64,000 bases of DNA from Brucella grignonensis (GTDB taxonomy: Bacteria > Pseudomonadota > Alphaproteobacteria > Rhizobiales > Rhizobiaceae), in contig NZ_NNRL01000164.1 of assembly GCF_002252505.1 (NCBI RefSeq), positions 186,001-250,000 of the forward strand. The letters run 5' to 3'. How positions within the stretch are numbered: the first letter of the stretch is position 1; each line of letters begins with the position of its first letter. A program made the translations under genes and the position numbers. The notes beneath the pieces are model-generated. The model was not told where the DNA came from and did not search any database. It saw nothing but the letters and a program-made list of their open reading frames with translations. Below are positions 54,150-63,298 of this stretch, piece by piece.

Positions 54150-54814
54150 AACAGGCTGTGTCTGAACGCCAGCAGCTTTCGGACAGGGAAGGATTTGCAT
54201 CCTTCGTTCTGCGCATGCGAGCGCGTGGTATCAACGATGCCCGGCTCTTTGCGGCAATCGAATCGACGCCACGTCAAAGCTTCATGGGGCCGTCTTGGGC
54301 GCATCTGGCGTTTAGCCAGCGTACCGCACCGCTTGATTGCGGCGAATATATTGAAGGCATCGATGACCAGGCGCGGGTCATTGCAGCGCTCCAGTTGGAG
54401 TCAGGGCATCGCGTACTGGAAATCGGCACCGGTTCTGGATTCACCGCTGCTGTCATGTCGGTGCTTTCAGGCCGGGTCACAACGGTAGAGCGTTATCGCA
54501 AACTATGCGACCGCGCTTTGCAGCAGTTTGTGACGCATAAGCGCGAAAACATCATGGTCAAACATGCCGATGGTCGCCATGGCATGCCGGGCGGACCTTT
54601 TGATCGCATTGTCATCTGGCTGGCATGCGAAGATATTCCTCGTCATTTCGTGGAGCTTCTGGCAACCCATGGCGTGTTGGTGGCACCAGTAGGTTTGGGC
54701 GATGGTCAGCAAATGATGACACGTATCGCAAAGGTCGGTAGCCGTTTCGAACAGGAAAATATCATGCCCGTTCGCTATCAGCCGTTTATCGAAGGCATGT
54801 CTTCCGTCCTGTGA
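54146..54814 (+). CDS. pcm: Protein-L-isoaspartate O-methyltransferase
   Basis: Repairs isoaspartyl damage in proteins, using S-adenosylmethionine. The 222-residue enzyme has [14 protein letters not shown], an [26 protein letters not shown]-binding motif ([10 protein letters not shown]), [11 protein letters not shown], and [15 protein letters not shown]. Compared with E. coli Pcm the post-motif I DGxxG region reads ADGRHGMPG. It overlaps surE by four bases, and a repeat element separates it from the NlpD-like gene. Confidence 0.94.
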   Translation: MKQAVSERQQLSDREGFASFVLRMRARGINDARLFAAIESTPRQSFMGPSWAHLAFSQRTAPLDCGEYIEGIDDQARVIAALQLESGHRVLEIGTGSGFTAAVMSVLSGRVTTVERYRKLCDRALQQFVTHKRENIMVKHADGRHGMPGGPFDRIVIWLACEDIPRHFVELLATHGVLVAPVGLGDGQQMMTRIAKVGSRFEQENIMPVRYQPFIEGMSSVL

Positions 54815-55132
54815 GGACTTCACGGCCTCTTTATTTTGAAACCCAGTCGCTTGTTGCATCGATCCGATACAACAAGCGCTGTGCTGCGCTCTCTTGTGCA
54901 CACAAAGGACGCTCTTCCCTTATTTAATCGGCGCATCGTGCATTCCAAAAGTCGATTCCGATTGTGGGCCGATGCTACGGCTACGGCGGTTTTGCTTTGT
55001 GTAATGCACGAGCAAAAAGCGCATTTGTGTGCTTATGGTGTTTAATTGGTGAATATTTTTTCGAAGAAATCTCGATTCTTAACCAGCGAGTAACATTAAC
55101 GCGTTTTAATGAGTCCAAGTGAGTTTTAGAGT
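54815..55132. other. Intergenic region with a palindromic repeat
   Basis: A 318-base gap. It holds the second-family repeat (54848-54975) and an AT-rich stretch, 55040-55130, that probably includes the promoter of the NlpD-like gene. No ORF is supported. Confidence 0.5.
54848..54975. repeat. Palindromic repeat, second family, copy 2
   Basis: CGCTTGTTG / CAACAAGCG stem (54848-54878), a linker, then GGCGCATCGTGCATTCCAAAAG...CGATTCCGATTG with a closing GGGCCGATGC (54931-54975), related to 47154-47197. Confidence 0.7.
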
Positions 55133-56386
55133 ATGGGCGAGTTGAACATGCGTTTTCCAATATTGCAGCATACGTCCGAACGTCTCCTGCGGAATGCAGC
55201 GATCGTTCTGATTGCCGGTTTTGGTGCAGGGTGCAGCGCCGATACAATGCGCTTCACGGATGGTCTTTATACGGGCTCCACGTCTAATCCGCGTGTTGTG
55301 CAACAACAGCCTGCTGGCGATGTTTATGCATCTGCGCCGGTGGCAGCTGCTCCGCCGGTATCGAGTGGGTCCGTACAGCGTAACAGTCTGCCTCCTGTGT
55401 CTTCTGCGCCGGTTGTAGCTGCTGCTACACAGGCACAGAATCAGGTGTATCAGGCGCAAAATACTGCTGCCAATCGTGTAAATGGCGCCGTAAACAATGC
55501 TGGAACCCAGGTGGCAAGCGCCGCTGGTGCTGCGAACAATGCAGCCGCGAATGCGAAATCCAACGTTCTGGGACAGTTGCCAGCAACGGCAAATGGCGTT
55601 CCATTGCCAGCTGCTAATCATGCGGCTATACCGCAGCAAGCGCCTGTTGCAGCGCCGCAAACTGCCGCAGCAGGTGGTGCCTACACGGTTAAGTCGGGTG
55701 ATTCGCTTTTCTCTATCGCGCAGAAGCACAATGTGCCGGTTGACAAGCTGAAGCAGGCCAACGGCCTTACCAACGGTGCAATTCGTGTCGGTCAGTCTTT
55801 GGCAATTCCATCGGCCGCCGGTGGTGCAACGCAGGTTGCCGCTGTCTCGCCGCAGCCAGCAAAGCCAGCCGCAGCAGCTCCAGTGCAAACTGCATCGATT
55901 GCGCCTGATGCGGCATCGAATGTGAAGCCGTATACGCCGCCACAGGCGAGTAACAAGGTGATCGAAGACGCAGAGAAGGATCAGTCGGCTGCTCCGTCCT
56001 CGACCGGTATTTCGCAGATGCGTTGGCCTGTTCGTGGCCGCGTTCTTGCGAGCTTCGGTCAGCGTGATGGCACCTCTGTCAATGACGGTATCGACATTAT
56101 GGTTCCGGAAGGCACCGCCGTTAAGGCCGCTGAAAATGGCGTCGTCATCTATGCAGGCGACGGCTTGAAGGAATTCGGTCAGACGGTTCTGATCCGCCAC
56201 GACAACGGACTGGTTACAGTCTATGGCCATAACAGCCAGATTCTCGTACAGCGTGGCCAGAAGGTTCGTCGCGGAGAGGACATTGCGAAGTCGGGTATGA
56301 GCGGCAACGCGAAATCACCGAAGCTGCACTTCGAAGTGCGGAAGAACTCTTCGCCGGTCAATCCTTCCAAGTATCTGGAATCCTGA
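55133..56386 (+). CDS. NlpD-like LysM/LytM lipoprotein, probable amidase activator
   Basis: A 417-residue envelope lipoprotein. The leader ends GFGAGC with probable lipidated Cys34. A Gln/Ala/Pro-rich region follows, then a LysM domain (YTVKSGDSLFSIAQKHNVPVDKLK, about 183-225), another low-complexity stretch, and a LytM (M23) domain (about 300-415). The first metal-binding His is replaced by Asn317 in NDGIDIMVPEG, while Asp321, HN and LHFEVR (His399) remain, as in NlpD and EnvC. So it most likely activates a septal amidase rather than cutting peptidoglycan. ATG 55133 is used; ATG 55148 (MRFPILQH) is an alternative. Confidence 0.88.
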   Translation: MGELNMRFPILQHTSERLLRNAAIVLIAGFGAGCSADTMRFTDGLYTGSTSNPRVVQQQPAGDVYASAPVAAAPPVSSGSVQRNSLPPVSSAPVVAAATQAQNQVYQAQNTAANRVNGAVNNAGTQVASAAGAANNAAANAKSNVLGQLPATANGVPLPAANHAAIPQQAPVAAPQTAAAGGAYTVKSGDSLFSIAQKHNVPVDKLKQANGLTNGAIRVGQSLAIPSAAGGATQVAAVSPQPAKPAAAAPVQTASIAPDAASNVKPYTPPQASNKVIEDAEKDQSAAPSSTGISQMRWPVRGRVLASFGQRDGTSVNDGIDIMVPEGTAVKAAENGVVIYAGDGLKEFGQTVLIRHDNGLVTVYGHNSQILVQRGQKVRRGEDIAKSGMSGNAKSPKLHFEVRKNSSPVNPSKYLES

Positions 56387-56410
56387 TCGAAAGCGGTTCA
56401 ATCAAATAAG

Positions 56411-56439
56411 AAAGGCGGGTCTCGAACCCGCCTTTTTCT
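56411..56439. terminator. Terminator between the NlpD-like and DUF815 genes
   Basis: AAAGGCGGGT / ACCCGCCTTT stem, short CTCGA loop, with a T-run on the plus strand and an A-run that gives Ts on the minus strand. Confidence 0.93.
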
Positions 56440-57303
56440 TTACATCGCTTTGCCGAGACGGCCAGCAAGATCCTGAATATATTGCCATGCAACACGGCCC
56501 GAACGATTACCGCGTGTCGTCGACCAGGTCAGTGCTTCCGCATGCATCGCCTGCGGATCATAGTCGAGCTTGTAGTGTGCGGCATAACCATCAACCATTG
56601 CCAGATAGTCGTCCTGGCTACATTTGTGGAAACCGAGCCACAGGCCGAAACGATCTGACAGTGACACTTTTTCCTCAATGGCTTCAGACGGATTGACGGC
56701 CGTTGAACGCTCATTGTCGATCATATCGCGCGGCATCAGATGACGGCGATTGGAGGTTGCATAAAAGATCACATTGTCCGGGCGACCTTCGACGCCGCCT
56801 TCGAGCGCCGCCTTCAGTGACTTGTAGGATGTATCATCGTGATCGAATGAAAGATCATCGCAAAACAGGATGAAACGATACGGGGTTTCCTTGATGATGT
56901 TCATCAGGGCAGGGAGGCTGTCGATATCTTCGCGATGAATTTCCACGAGCTTGAGCGGCAGCTTGTCGGTCTGTTCTGCATTGACGCTGGCTTGAGCTGC
57001 TTTGACGAGCGATGATTTGCCCATGCCACGCGCGCCCCAGAGTAGGACATTGTTTGCCGGATACCCTTTTGCGAAGCGTCGGGTATTGTCAACGAGCTGG
57101 TCACGCACCAAATCAACACCACGAATGAGCGCTATATCGACGCGATTAACGCGGCTGACGGGGTCGAGCGTTAGCCGCTCCGGCGCCCAGACGAAGCAAT
57201 CGGCTGCTTCAAGGTCCGGTACAGTCGGTTGCGGAGGAGCGATACGCTCCAGTGCAGCGATCAGTCGATCCAGTTTCTGGCTAAGTATATTTTCGGTCGT
57301 CAT
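56440..57303 (-). CDS. DUF815-family AAA ATPase
   Basis: A 287-residue P-loop ATPase with Walker A GARGMGKSS (90-98), Walker B FILFCDDLSF (144-153), a sensor-like FYATSNRRHLMPRDM and SDRFGLWLGF. DUF815 proteins are common in alphaproteobacteria, and their function is unknown. It is a single gene on the minus strand, convergent with the NlpD-like gene and divergent from yajC. Confidence 0.88.
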   Translation of the reverse strand: MTTENILSQKLDRLIAALERIAPPQPTVPDLEAADCFVWAPERLTLDPVSRVNRVDIALIRGVDLVRDQLVDNTRRFAKGYPANNVLLWGARGMGKSSLVKAAQASVNAEQTDKLPLKLVEIHREDIDSLPALMNIIKETPYRFILFCDDLSFDHDDTSYKSLKAALEGGVEGRPDNVIFYATSNRRHLMPRDMIDNERSTAVNPSEAIEEKVSLSDRFGLWLGFHKCSQDDYLAMVDGYAAHYKLDYDPQAMHAEALTWSTTRGNRSGRVAWQYIQDLAGRLGKAM

Positions 57304-57462
57304 TCCAAGCCCTCAGATAGTGAGGATCAGGGCTTAACATGCCACAGCGGACGGGAAAAGTGTGCGACCTTGGCGCAGTAGAGCCTTCGCTGGTTGCAAT
57401 TCACGCGCTAACCATTGTAATGCCGTAAAGAATTTGTCTTCGAGACTTCAGAGGAGTTCCTA

Positions 57463-57804
57463 ATGTTCGTAACACCGGCTTTTGCACAAGCCTCCGGCGC
57501 TGGCGCCGGGCCAGACATGCTCATGAGCATTCTGCCTTTCGTCCTGATTTTCGTAATCATGTATTTTCTCATCATCCGTCCACAGCGGACTCAGATGAAG
57601 AAGCGTCAGGAAATGCTGGCAGCAGTTCGTCGCGGCGATACGGTTGTAACCGGTGGCGGCATTGTCGGTAAGGTCCAGAAGGTCCACGATGACGGCGAAC
57701 TCGACGTTGAAATCGCTGAAGGCGTTCGCATCCGCGTTCTGCGCAGTGCTCTTTCTGAAGTGCGCGTTAAGGGCGAACCAGTCGCCGACAACAAGAACAA
57801 GTAA
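57463..57804 (+). CDS. yajC: Preprotein translocase accessory subunit YajC
   Basis: A 113-residue single-span membrane protein that associates with SecDF. The N-terminal membrane segment (ILPFVLIFVIMYFLIIRPQ) is followed by the signature RPQRTQMKKRQEMLAAVRRGDTVVTGGGIVGKV and a C-terminal beta domain (ISEVR-type end ALSEVRVKGEP). It precedes secDF by 268 bases that contain a repeat element, so the two genes may have separate promoters. Confidence 0.95.
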   Translation: MFVTPAFAQASGAGAGPDMLMSILPFVLIFVIMYFLIIRPQRTQMKKRQEMLAAVRRGDTVVTGGGIVGKVQKVHDDGELDVEIAEGVRIRVLRSALSEVRVKGEPVADNKNK

Positions 57805-57870
57805 ATTTTATCAGACTGCATGGGCCCCGGTAAGGTTTCTATAGCCGGGGCTCGATCATTATTGCATTTC

Positions 57871-57962
57871 CAGCAAAAGTGCGAAGCGGTTTTGCGTGGG
57901 ATAATGCTTAAGAACAAATAGTTAGAGCGGCTCTAACAATTCAATCTTAACTGGGACCGCTT
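57871..57962. repeat. RIME-like mosaic repeat, diverged copy in the secDF 5' region
   Basis: CAGCAAAAGTGCGAAGCGGTTTTGCGTG...AACAAATAGTTAGAGCGGCTCTAACAATTC-type layout ending in GGGACCGCTTT. The modules are recognisable (AAAGTGCGAAGCGGTTTT; AGAGCGG... CCGCT), but the palindromes are eroded. Confidence 0.55.
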
Positions 57963-58072
57963 TATTGTGCATGGCCACACTTGATTGTGGTTCATTCGCC
58001 CAAGCTGGAGAGCCGTTTGCAACAAGTGCGCTCCGGCACGCTCTATCCAAGCCGAAACGGAATTGCTGCTCT

Positions 58073-60349
58073 ATGCTTTATTTTTCACGTTGGAAATCGG
58101 CTCTGATTTGGCTGGCAATACTTGCCAGCTTCCTCATTGCATCGCCTAATTTTTTCTCGCGTGAAACACTGGCAAATCTGCCCGGATTTTTGCCCACAAA
58201 GCAGGTCGCGCTTGGACTTGATCTTTCCGGTGGTTCCCGTCTTGTCCTTCAGGTGCAGAATGCTGGCAGGGGCGATCTTGATCGCACCAAAGAAATCATG
58301 CGCCAACGCCTGGAAGAACTCGGTTATGGTAATCCCATCGTCGAGGAGGAAGGACGCAATCGCATTCGCGTTGAAGTTCCCGGCCTTTATGACGCTCAGC
58401 TTCTAAAAGATATTCTCAGCATTCGTGGCAATCTTTCCTTCCGTGCGGTTGATGACAGCGTGTCGCCGGACGATGCTATTCGCGGAACGCCACCAGCCGA
58501 CAGCACGGTTGTTTATTCCTATGATGATCCGCCGATCGGTTATCTTGTGAAAAACGAGCCTGTGTTTACAGGCGCAGACGTTACGGATGCCAAAGCGACA
58601 CTTTCCGAAGACGATAATGAGCCGATCATTACGCTGACGCTGGATGAGAAGGGGCGCAGCAATCTCGCTGCAGCGACCGCTCAGGCTATCGGCAAGAGCT
58701 TTGCAATCGTCGTCGATAATCAGGTTGTTTCTGCACCCGTTGTGGACGAACCGCTCGATACGAATGAATTGCAGATTTCAGGTGCGTTCGATCTGCAGTC
58801 CGCCAACAATATGTCGGTTGTTCTGCGTTCCGGTGCTCTGCCAAAGGCAGTTTCCGTTCTGGAAGAACGCACAATTGCTTCGGCACTCGGTGACGACTAC
58901 GCGAGCGCTGCAGTTTCTGCAGCTCTGCTGGCTGCTCTTCTCGTCGGTCTTTTCATGGTGCTGTCCTACGGCATCCTTGGCGTCATCGCCATGGTGGCGC
59001 TTGCCGTCAACATGATCATTCTGATCGCGATCATTTCGCTGATCGGTGCATCTATTACTCTGGCAAGTGTTGCGGGCCTGGTGCTGATTATCGGCATGGC
59101 CGTAGACGCCAATATTCTGATTTATGAACGCGTTCGGGAAGATCGCCGCAAAGGCTATTCCGTTGTGCAAGCAATGGAATCGGGTTTCTATCGCGCACTG
59201 TCGACCATCGTTGATGCCAATCTCACAACGATGATTGCAGCTCTGGTTCTGTTCCTGCTTGGATCAGGTCCGGTTCACGGTTTTGCGCTGACCGTTACAA
59301 TCGGCATTGGTACAACACTGTTTACAACGCTGACCTTCACGCGCTTGCTGATTGCCCAATGGGTGCGCACGGCAAAGCCTAAGGAAATCCCCAAGCGTCG
59401 TCTGAAGCTGGTGCCTACTGTTACGCATATTCCGTTCATGCGGCTTCAGTTCGTGACGCTTGGTATTTCGGTTCTGGCGAGTGCAATCGTTGTGGCACTT
59501 TTCGTCAATATCGGCCTCAATTACGGTATCGATTTCCGTGGCGGTTCGATGGTCGAATTGCAGGCTCGCAGCGGCGATGCAAACCTGCCGGATATTGAAG
59601 AACGCATGAGCGAGCTGAATATCGACAGCGCGCGCGTGCTGCCTGCCAAGTCTCCACGATCTGCCCTTGTCATCATTGGCAGTCAGGAAGTTGGCGACGA
59701 CGCCGAGCAGACAGTGGCTGTTAAATTGCGCGGCGAGTTCGAGCAGGATTATTCGTTCCAGCGTGTTGAAGTTGTCGGTCCGACTGTTTCCGAGCAACTG
59801 TCGCAGGCAGGGCTTCTGGCGCTGTTTCTGTCGCTTGCCGGTATCTTTGTCTATGTCTGGATAAGATTCCGCTGGCAGCTGGCTCTCGGTGCTGTGTTAT
59901 CGACCCTGCACGATGTTATCATTCTGGCCGGTGTGTTTATTGTCTTCCGCATGGAATTCAATCTCTGGAGCGTGGCAGCAGTCCTGACCATCATCGGCTA
60001 TTCGCTGAATGATACGATCGTCATCTATGACCGCGTGCGGGAAAACTTGAAGCGTTATAGCAGCGCGCCACTGCCTGCGATTATCGACGCCTCGATCAAT
60101 CAGACATTGTCACGTACTTTGCCGACCGCTTTTGTGACTTTCATCGCGCATATTCCGCTCTATATGTTCGGTGGAGCGGATATTCGCATGTTCGCATTGG
60201 CGCTTAGCGTCGGCATTATCGTGGCGACCTATTCTTCGATCTTTATTGCAGCACCTCTGCTTGTACAGTTTGGCCTCAAGCCGCGTGCAGCCGATGGTGA
60301 CGATGCAATGGGCGACGATCTCGCACAATCGCTCAATCTGGACAGTTAG
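58073..60349 (+). CDS. secDF: Fused protein translocase subunit SecDF
   Basis: A single-chain SecD-SecF protein of 758 residues that uses the proton gradient to help late-stage export. The SecD half has [19 protein letters not shown] and the membrane-channel motif [14 protein letters not shown]; the SecF half has [31 protein letters not shown] and a C-terminal membrane bundle. About 12 membrane segments are expected. The P1 head region is compact. The start at 58073 ([11 protein letters not shown]) follows an eroded repeat; an ORF extension to 57965 runs through that repeat and is rejected. Confidence 0.95.
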   Translation: MLYFSRWKSALIWLAILASFLIASPNFFSRETLANLPGFLPTKQVALGLDLSGGSRLVLQVQNAGRGDLDRTKEIMRQRLEELGYGNPIVEEEGRNRIRVEVPGLYDAQLLKDILSIRGNLSFRAVDDSVSPDDAIRGTPPADSTVVYSYDDPPIGYLVKNEPVFTGADVTDAKATLSEDDNEPIITLTLDEKGRSNLAAATAQAIGKSFAIVVDNQVVSAPVVDEPLDTNELQISGAFDLQSANNMSVVLRSGALPKAVSVLEERTIASALGDDYASAAVSAALLAALLVGLFMVLSYGILGVIAMVALAVNMIILIAIISLIGASITLASVAGLVLIIGMAVDANILIYERVREDRRKGYSVVQAMESGFYRALSTIVDANLTTMIAALVLFLLGSGPVHGFALTVTIGIGTTLFTTLTFTRLLIAQWVRTAKPKEIPKRRLKLVPTVTHIPFMRLQFVTLGISVLASAIVVALFVNIGLNYGIDFRGGSMVELQARSGDANLPDIEERMSELNIDSARVLPAKSPRSALVIIGSQEVGDDAEQTVAVKLRGEFEQDYSFQRVEVVGPTVSEQLSQAGLLALFLSLAGIFVYVWIRFRWQLALGAVLSTLHDVIILAGVFIVFRMEFNLWSVAAVLTIIGYSLNDTIVIYDRVRENLKRYSSAPLPAIIDASINQTLSRTLPTAFVTFIAHIPLYMFGGADIRMFALALSVGIIVATYSSIFIAAPLLVQFGLKPRAADGDDAMGDDLAQSLNLDS

Positions 60350-60351
60350 AA

Positions 60352-60741
60352 ATGGCTAAAGGCATAGAAATTCGCGAAGCCCACTTTCCGGGCCGTGCCC
60401 CTATTGATGCATACGGCAATGGCGGTTTCCGCTTCGCCGATATGTCGCATAAGGGGTCTATCCTGTGCTTGCCATCCGGCATTCATGGCTGGGAACCACA
60501 GACGCCGCCAATCCTGTCTCCCCATGACCTGGGTGCCATTCTCGAGCAGGCGAGCGATATTGAAATTCTTCTGGTCGGCACGGGTATGGACTTGCGACGC
60601 ATTCCAGAAGATGTTCGTGCTATCCTCCGCGAGCACCGTATCTCGTCCGATCCAATGAGCACAGGCGCTGCGGTGCGTACTTATAATGTGCTGCTCGCCG
60701 AAGATCGCGCGGTTGCCGCTGCACTGATTGCTGTAGACTGA
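60352..60741 (+). CDS. Mth938-domain protein (DUF498, NDUFAF3-like)
   Basis: A 129-residue protein of the Mth938 fold, starting MAKGIEIREAHFPGRAPIDAYGNGGFRF, with PSGIHGWEP and LLVGTGMDLRRIP in the core. Its human relative NDUFAF3 is a complex I assembly factor. It begins two bases after the secDF stop codon and is followed after five bases by a phytoene-synthase-like gene, so the three are one transcript. No catalytic residue can be named. Confidence 0.9.
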   Translation: MAKGIEIREAHFPGRAPIDAYGNGGFRFADMSHKGSILCLPSGIHGWEPQTPPILSPHDLGAILEQASDIEILLVGTGMDLRRIPEDVRAILREHRISSDPMSTGAAVRTYNVLLAEDRAVAAALIAVD

Positions 60742-60746
60742 TTTTC

Positions 60747-61580
60747 ATGAACCAGAATGAGGCACATTGTCTGGCGCTTCTGCGCGAAGCCGACCGCGAT
60801 CGTTATCTTTCGGTGCTTTATGCGCCGGAAGACAAACGCGGCGCGCTTGCAGCCCTTTATGCGTTCAATGCAGAAATTGCCCGTATTCGCGATCAGATTC
60901 ATGAGCCGTTGCCCGGCGAGGTTCGTTTGCAATGGTGGCGAGATCTCATCAATGGCGAGGCGAGAGGAAGTGCAGAAGCGCATCCGGTAGCAGCAGCGCT
61001 GATTGAGACAATTACCCAATTTGAGTTGCCGCGCGTGGCTTTCGACAATTATTGCGAAGCTCGTATTTTCGATCTTTATGACGATCCGATGCCAAGCCGG
61101 AACGATCTGGAGGGCTATTGCGGTGAAACCGCTTCCGCGCTCATTCAGCTGGCAGGTTTCATTCTCGACCGTGATGCAGCCCAATCTCATACCGAGACGG
61201 CGGGACATGCAGGTGTTGCGCAGGCAGTAACAGGTCTGTTGCGCCTCATGCCGATCCATCGCCGTCGTGGGCAGCTCTATGTGCCTGCGGATATGTTGCA
61301 GGCCGTCGGCGTGACGCGCGAAGAGTTTCTTGGCAACGATGATAAATCTGCTCATGAGCGTGTCATCAGCGTGATGATGGCGCTTGCGCGCGAACACTTG
61401 GCAATCTTCGACAAGGCCAAAAAGGATCTGCCCAAAAGCCTCGGACCGGCATTCCTGCCAATGGCGCTTGTTCCGGCCTATCTCAATGCTATTGAGCGGC
61501 TTGGCGGCAAAGCTGCCGATCAGGTGGCGGACCTTTCAGCCACACGCAAACAATGGCTGATGTTTAAAGCAGGTTTTTAA
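60747..61580 (+). CDS. Phytoene/squalene synthase-fold protein lacking Asp-rich motifs (NDUFAF6-like)
   Basis: A 277-residue all-helical protein of the trans-isoprenyl diphosphate synthase fold: LYAPEDKRGALAALYAFNAEIARIRD near the N terminus, RLQWWRDLI, and YCGETASALIQLAG. Both Asp-rich metal motifs are degraded: the first region reads NAEIARIRD instead of a DXXXD, and the second reads LMPIH (167-171) before RRRGQLYVP where synthases have DVGED. It is therefore unlikely to make squalene or phytoene. The same loss marks NDUFAF6, a mitochondrial complex I assembly factor. It is cotranscribed with the Mth938 gene. Confidence 0.88.
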   Translation: MNQNEAHCLALLREADRDRYLSVLYAPEDKRGALAALYAFNAEIARIRDQIHEPLPGEVRLQWWRDLINGEARGSAEAHPVAAALIETITQFELPRVAFDNYCEARIFDLYDDPMPSRNDLEGYCGETASALIQLAGFILDRDAAQSHTETAGHAGVAQAVTGLLRLMPIHRRRGQLYVPADMLQAVGVTREEFLGNDDKSAHERVISVMMALAREHLAIFDKAKKDLPKSLGPAFLPMALVPAYLNAIERLGGKAADQVADLSATRKQWLMFKAGF

Positions 61581-61645
61581 ATAATAGGGCGGTTTTCTGG
61601 TTCAGAAAACTACCCTATCTATTTGATATGTAACTTCTTTCAAAG

Positions 61646-63052
61646 CTACGCGTTATTGCTCAGCCATTCCTGAAAATCAGTCAGCGCGCGCGCGGACAAT
61701 GCGCGCTTTTTCGCAATGGTCTTTTCCTTGCCGCGCAGCCGCTTGCCCTCGGTCTTTGGCACTTCAACCGGCGGGAACAGGCCGAAATTCACATTCATCG
61801 GCTGGAATGAGCGCTTGCCCGGTTCGTCCTCATCAGCAACGATGTGACCGCCGGTGATGTGGCCGAGAAGTGCACCAAAAGCCGTAGTCTGTGGTGGTGC
61901 AACAGGAGTTTTTCCAAGCTTTTCAGCAGCGGTGAAACGTCCGGCCAGCAAACCGATTGCCGATGATTCGACGTAACCTTCACAGCCCGTGATCTGACCA
62001 GCGAATCGCAGGCTATCGCGTGACTTCAACCGTAGCACATTATCGAGCAGCACTGGCGAATTGAGATAGGTGTTGCGGTGCAACCCGCCAAGACGCGCAA
62101 ATTCAGCATTCTCAAGGCCAGGGATCATCTTGAAGATACCGGTCTGAGAGCCGTATTTCAGTTTCGTCTGGAAACCGACCATGTTGTAGAGGGTGCCAAG
62201 TGCATTATCCTGACGAAGCTGCACGACTGCATAGGCTTTCACCGTCGGATTATGCTCATTGGTGAGGCCCATTGGCTTCATTGGCCCATGACGCAGGGTT
62301 TCAGGACCGCGTTCGGCCATGACTTCGATAGGCAGGCAGCCGTCGAAATAGGGCGTACCTTCCCATTCCTTGAACTCGGTCGTGTCGCCTTCGATAAGTG
62401 CGGCAACGAAAGCCTCATACTGCTCCTTATCCATGGGGCAGTTGATGTAATCCTTGCCGGTGCCACCGGGGCCAACCTTATCGTAGCGCGACTGGAACCA
62501 GCAAACATCCATATCGATCGAATCAAAATGAACAATCGGCGCGATGGCGTCGAAGAAGGCGAGTGCATCTGCACCGGTTTGTGCCTGAATGGCTTCTGCA
62601 AGCGAAGGCGCGGTTAGTGGACCCGTTGCGACAATCGTCGTGCCCCATTCTTCCGGTGGCAAGCCCGCGATTTCTTCGCGCTCAATGGTGATGAGTGGAT
62701 GAGCTTCGAGTTTTGCAGTTACCGCCTGCGAAAAACCTTCACGATCAACAGCCAAAGCGCCACCAGCCGGAACCTGATTTGCATCGGCGCATGCCATGAT
62801 CAGCGAGCCTGCAAGGCGCATCTCGGCATGAAGAACGCCGACAGCGTTGGTCTCTGCATCATCCGAACGGAAAGAATTTGAACAAACCAGCTCTGCCAGC
62901 TGCTCTGTCTTATGCGCATCTGTGCCGCGAACGGGGCGCATCTCGTGCAGAACAACGGGAACGCCAGCTTGCGCGATTTGCCACGCGGCTTCAGAGCCAG
63001 CGAGGCCGCCGCCGACAACATGTACTGGGGAGAGATTGGTATCTTTTGACAT
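61646..63052 (-). CDS. trmFO: Methylenetetrahydrofolate-tRNA-(uracil-5-)-methyltransferase TrmFO
   Basis: A 468-residue folate/FAD-dependent enzyme that makes 5-methyluridine 54 in tRNA, in place of TrmA. The FAD-binding start is [19 protein letters not shown] (9-27), followed by [31 protein letters not shown] with the catalytic Cys, [25 protein letters not shown] and [17 protein letters not shown] 63052 ([10 protein letters not shown]) is the canonical start with GGGAT upstream; an ORF extension to 63172 reads back into the hairpin array. Confidence 0.95.
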   Translation of the reverse strand: MSKDTNLSPVHVVGGGLAGSEAAWQIAQAGVPVVLHEMRPVRGTDAHKTEQLAELVCSNSFRSDDAETNAVGVLHAEMRLAGSLIMACADANQVPAGGALAVDREGFSQAVTAKLEAHPLITIEREEIAGLPPEEWGTTIVATGPLTAPSLAEAIQAQTGADALAFFDAIAPIVHFDSIDMDVCWFQSRYDKVGPGGTGKDYINCPMDKEQYEAFVAALIEGDTTEFKEWEGTPYFDGCLPIEVMAERGPETLRHGPMKPMGLTNEHNPTVKAYAVVQLRQDNALGTLYNMVGFQTKLKYGSQTGIFKMIPGLENAEFARLGGLHRNTYLNSPVLLDNVLRLKSRDSLRFAGQITGCEGYVESSAIGLLAGRFTAAEKLGKTPVAPPQTTAFGALLGHITGGHIVADEDEPGKRSFQPMNVNFGLFPPVEVPKTEGKRLRGKEKTIAKKRALSARALTDFQEWLSNNA

Positions 63053-63134
63053 GGCAAATCCCATACCGCCTTTGCATGTCGCCTTCAATGGGAGAAGCGC
63101 ATCAGACGAGGGTAAACAGGTGCCACAAAAACAA

Positions 63135-63172
63135 ATGGCATCCGGCGCGGGAGGAGGTGCGACGGATGCCAT
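63135..63172 (-). ncRNA. CcsR/cuckoo-type hairpin 4, doubling as terminator
   Basis: On the minus strand: stem ATGGCATCCG / CGGATGCCAT (10 bp, extendable by one A-T pair) with CCTCCTCCC (complement of 63149-63157) in the loop. It is followed by TTTGTTTTTG, so it is also the transcript terminator. It is last of four such hairpins behind the DUF1127 gene. Confidence 0.8.
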
Positions 63173-63179
63173 TATTGTC

Positions 63180-63211
63180 AGACCGGAATTGGGAGGAGGA
63201 GAGACCGGTCT
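63180..63211 (-). ncRNA. CcsR/cuckoo-type hairpin 3
   Basis: Stem AGACCGG / CCGGTCT (7 bp), 18-base loop carrying the exact CCTCCTCCC motif on the minus strand (63191-63199). Confidence 0.75.
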
Positions 63212-63217
63212 TGGTAC

Positions 63218-63244
63218 CGCAAAGCTTGGGAGGAGGACTTTGCG
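63218..63244 (-). ncRNA. CcsR/cuckoo-type hairpin 2
   Basis: Stem CGCAAAG / CTTTGCG (7 bp), 13-base loop carrying CCTCCTCCC on the minus strand (63228-63236). Confidence 0.75.
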
Positions 63245-63251
63245 ATAAACC

Positions 63252-63279
63252 GGGCCTGATGGGAGGAGGATTCAGGCCC
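63252..63279 (-). ncRNA. CcsR/cuckoo-type hairpin 1
   Basis: Stem GGGCCTGA / TCAGGCCC (8 bp), 12-base loop carrying CCTCCTCCC on the minus strand (63261-63269). It begins 19 bases after the DUF1127 stop codon, so it is probably cut from the same transcript. Confidence 0.78.
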
Positions 63280-63298
63280 AGCAAATTTGAATGAGTTA

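Noticed and set aside
55106-56230. A 374-codon minus-strand ORF across the NlpD-like gene
   Set aside because: Its Cys/Arg/Ser-rich composition is the mirror of Ala/Gln/Pro codons in the true gene.
57965-58072. N-terminal extension of SecDF by 36 residues
   Set aside because: It begins at the edge of an eroded repeat and would put polar residues before the first membrane segment of SecD.
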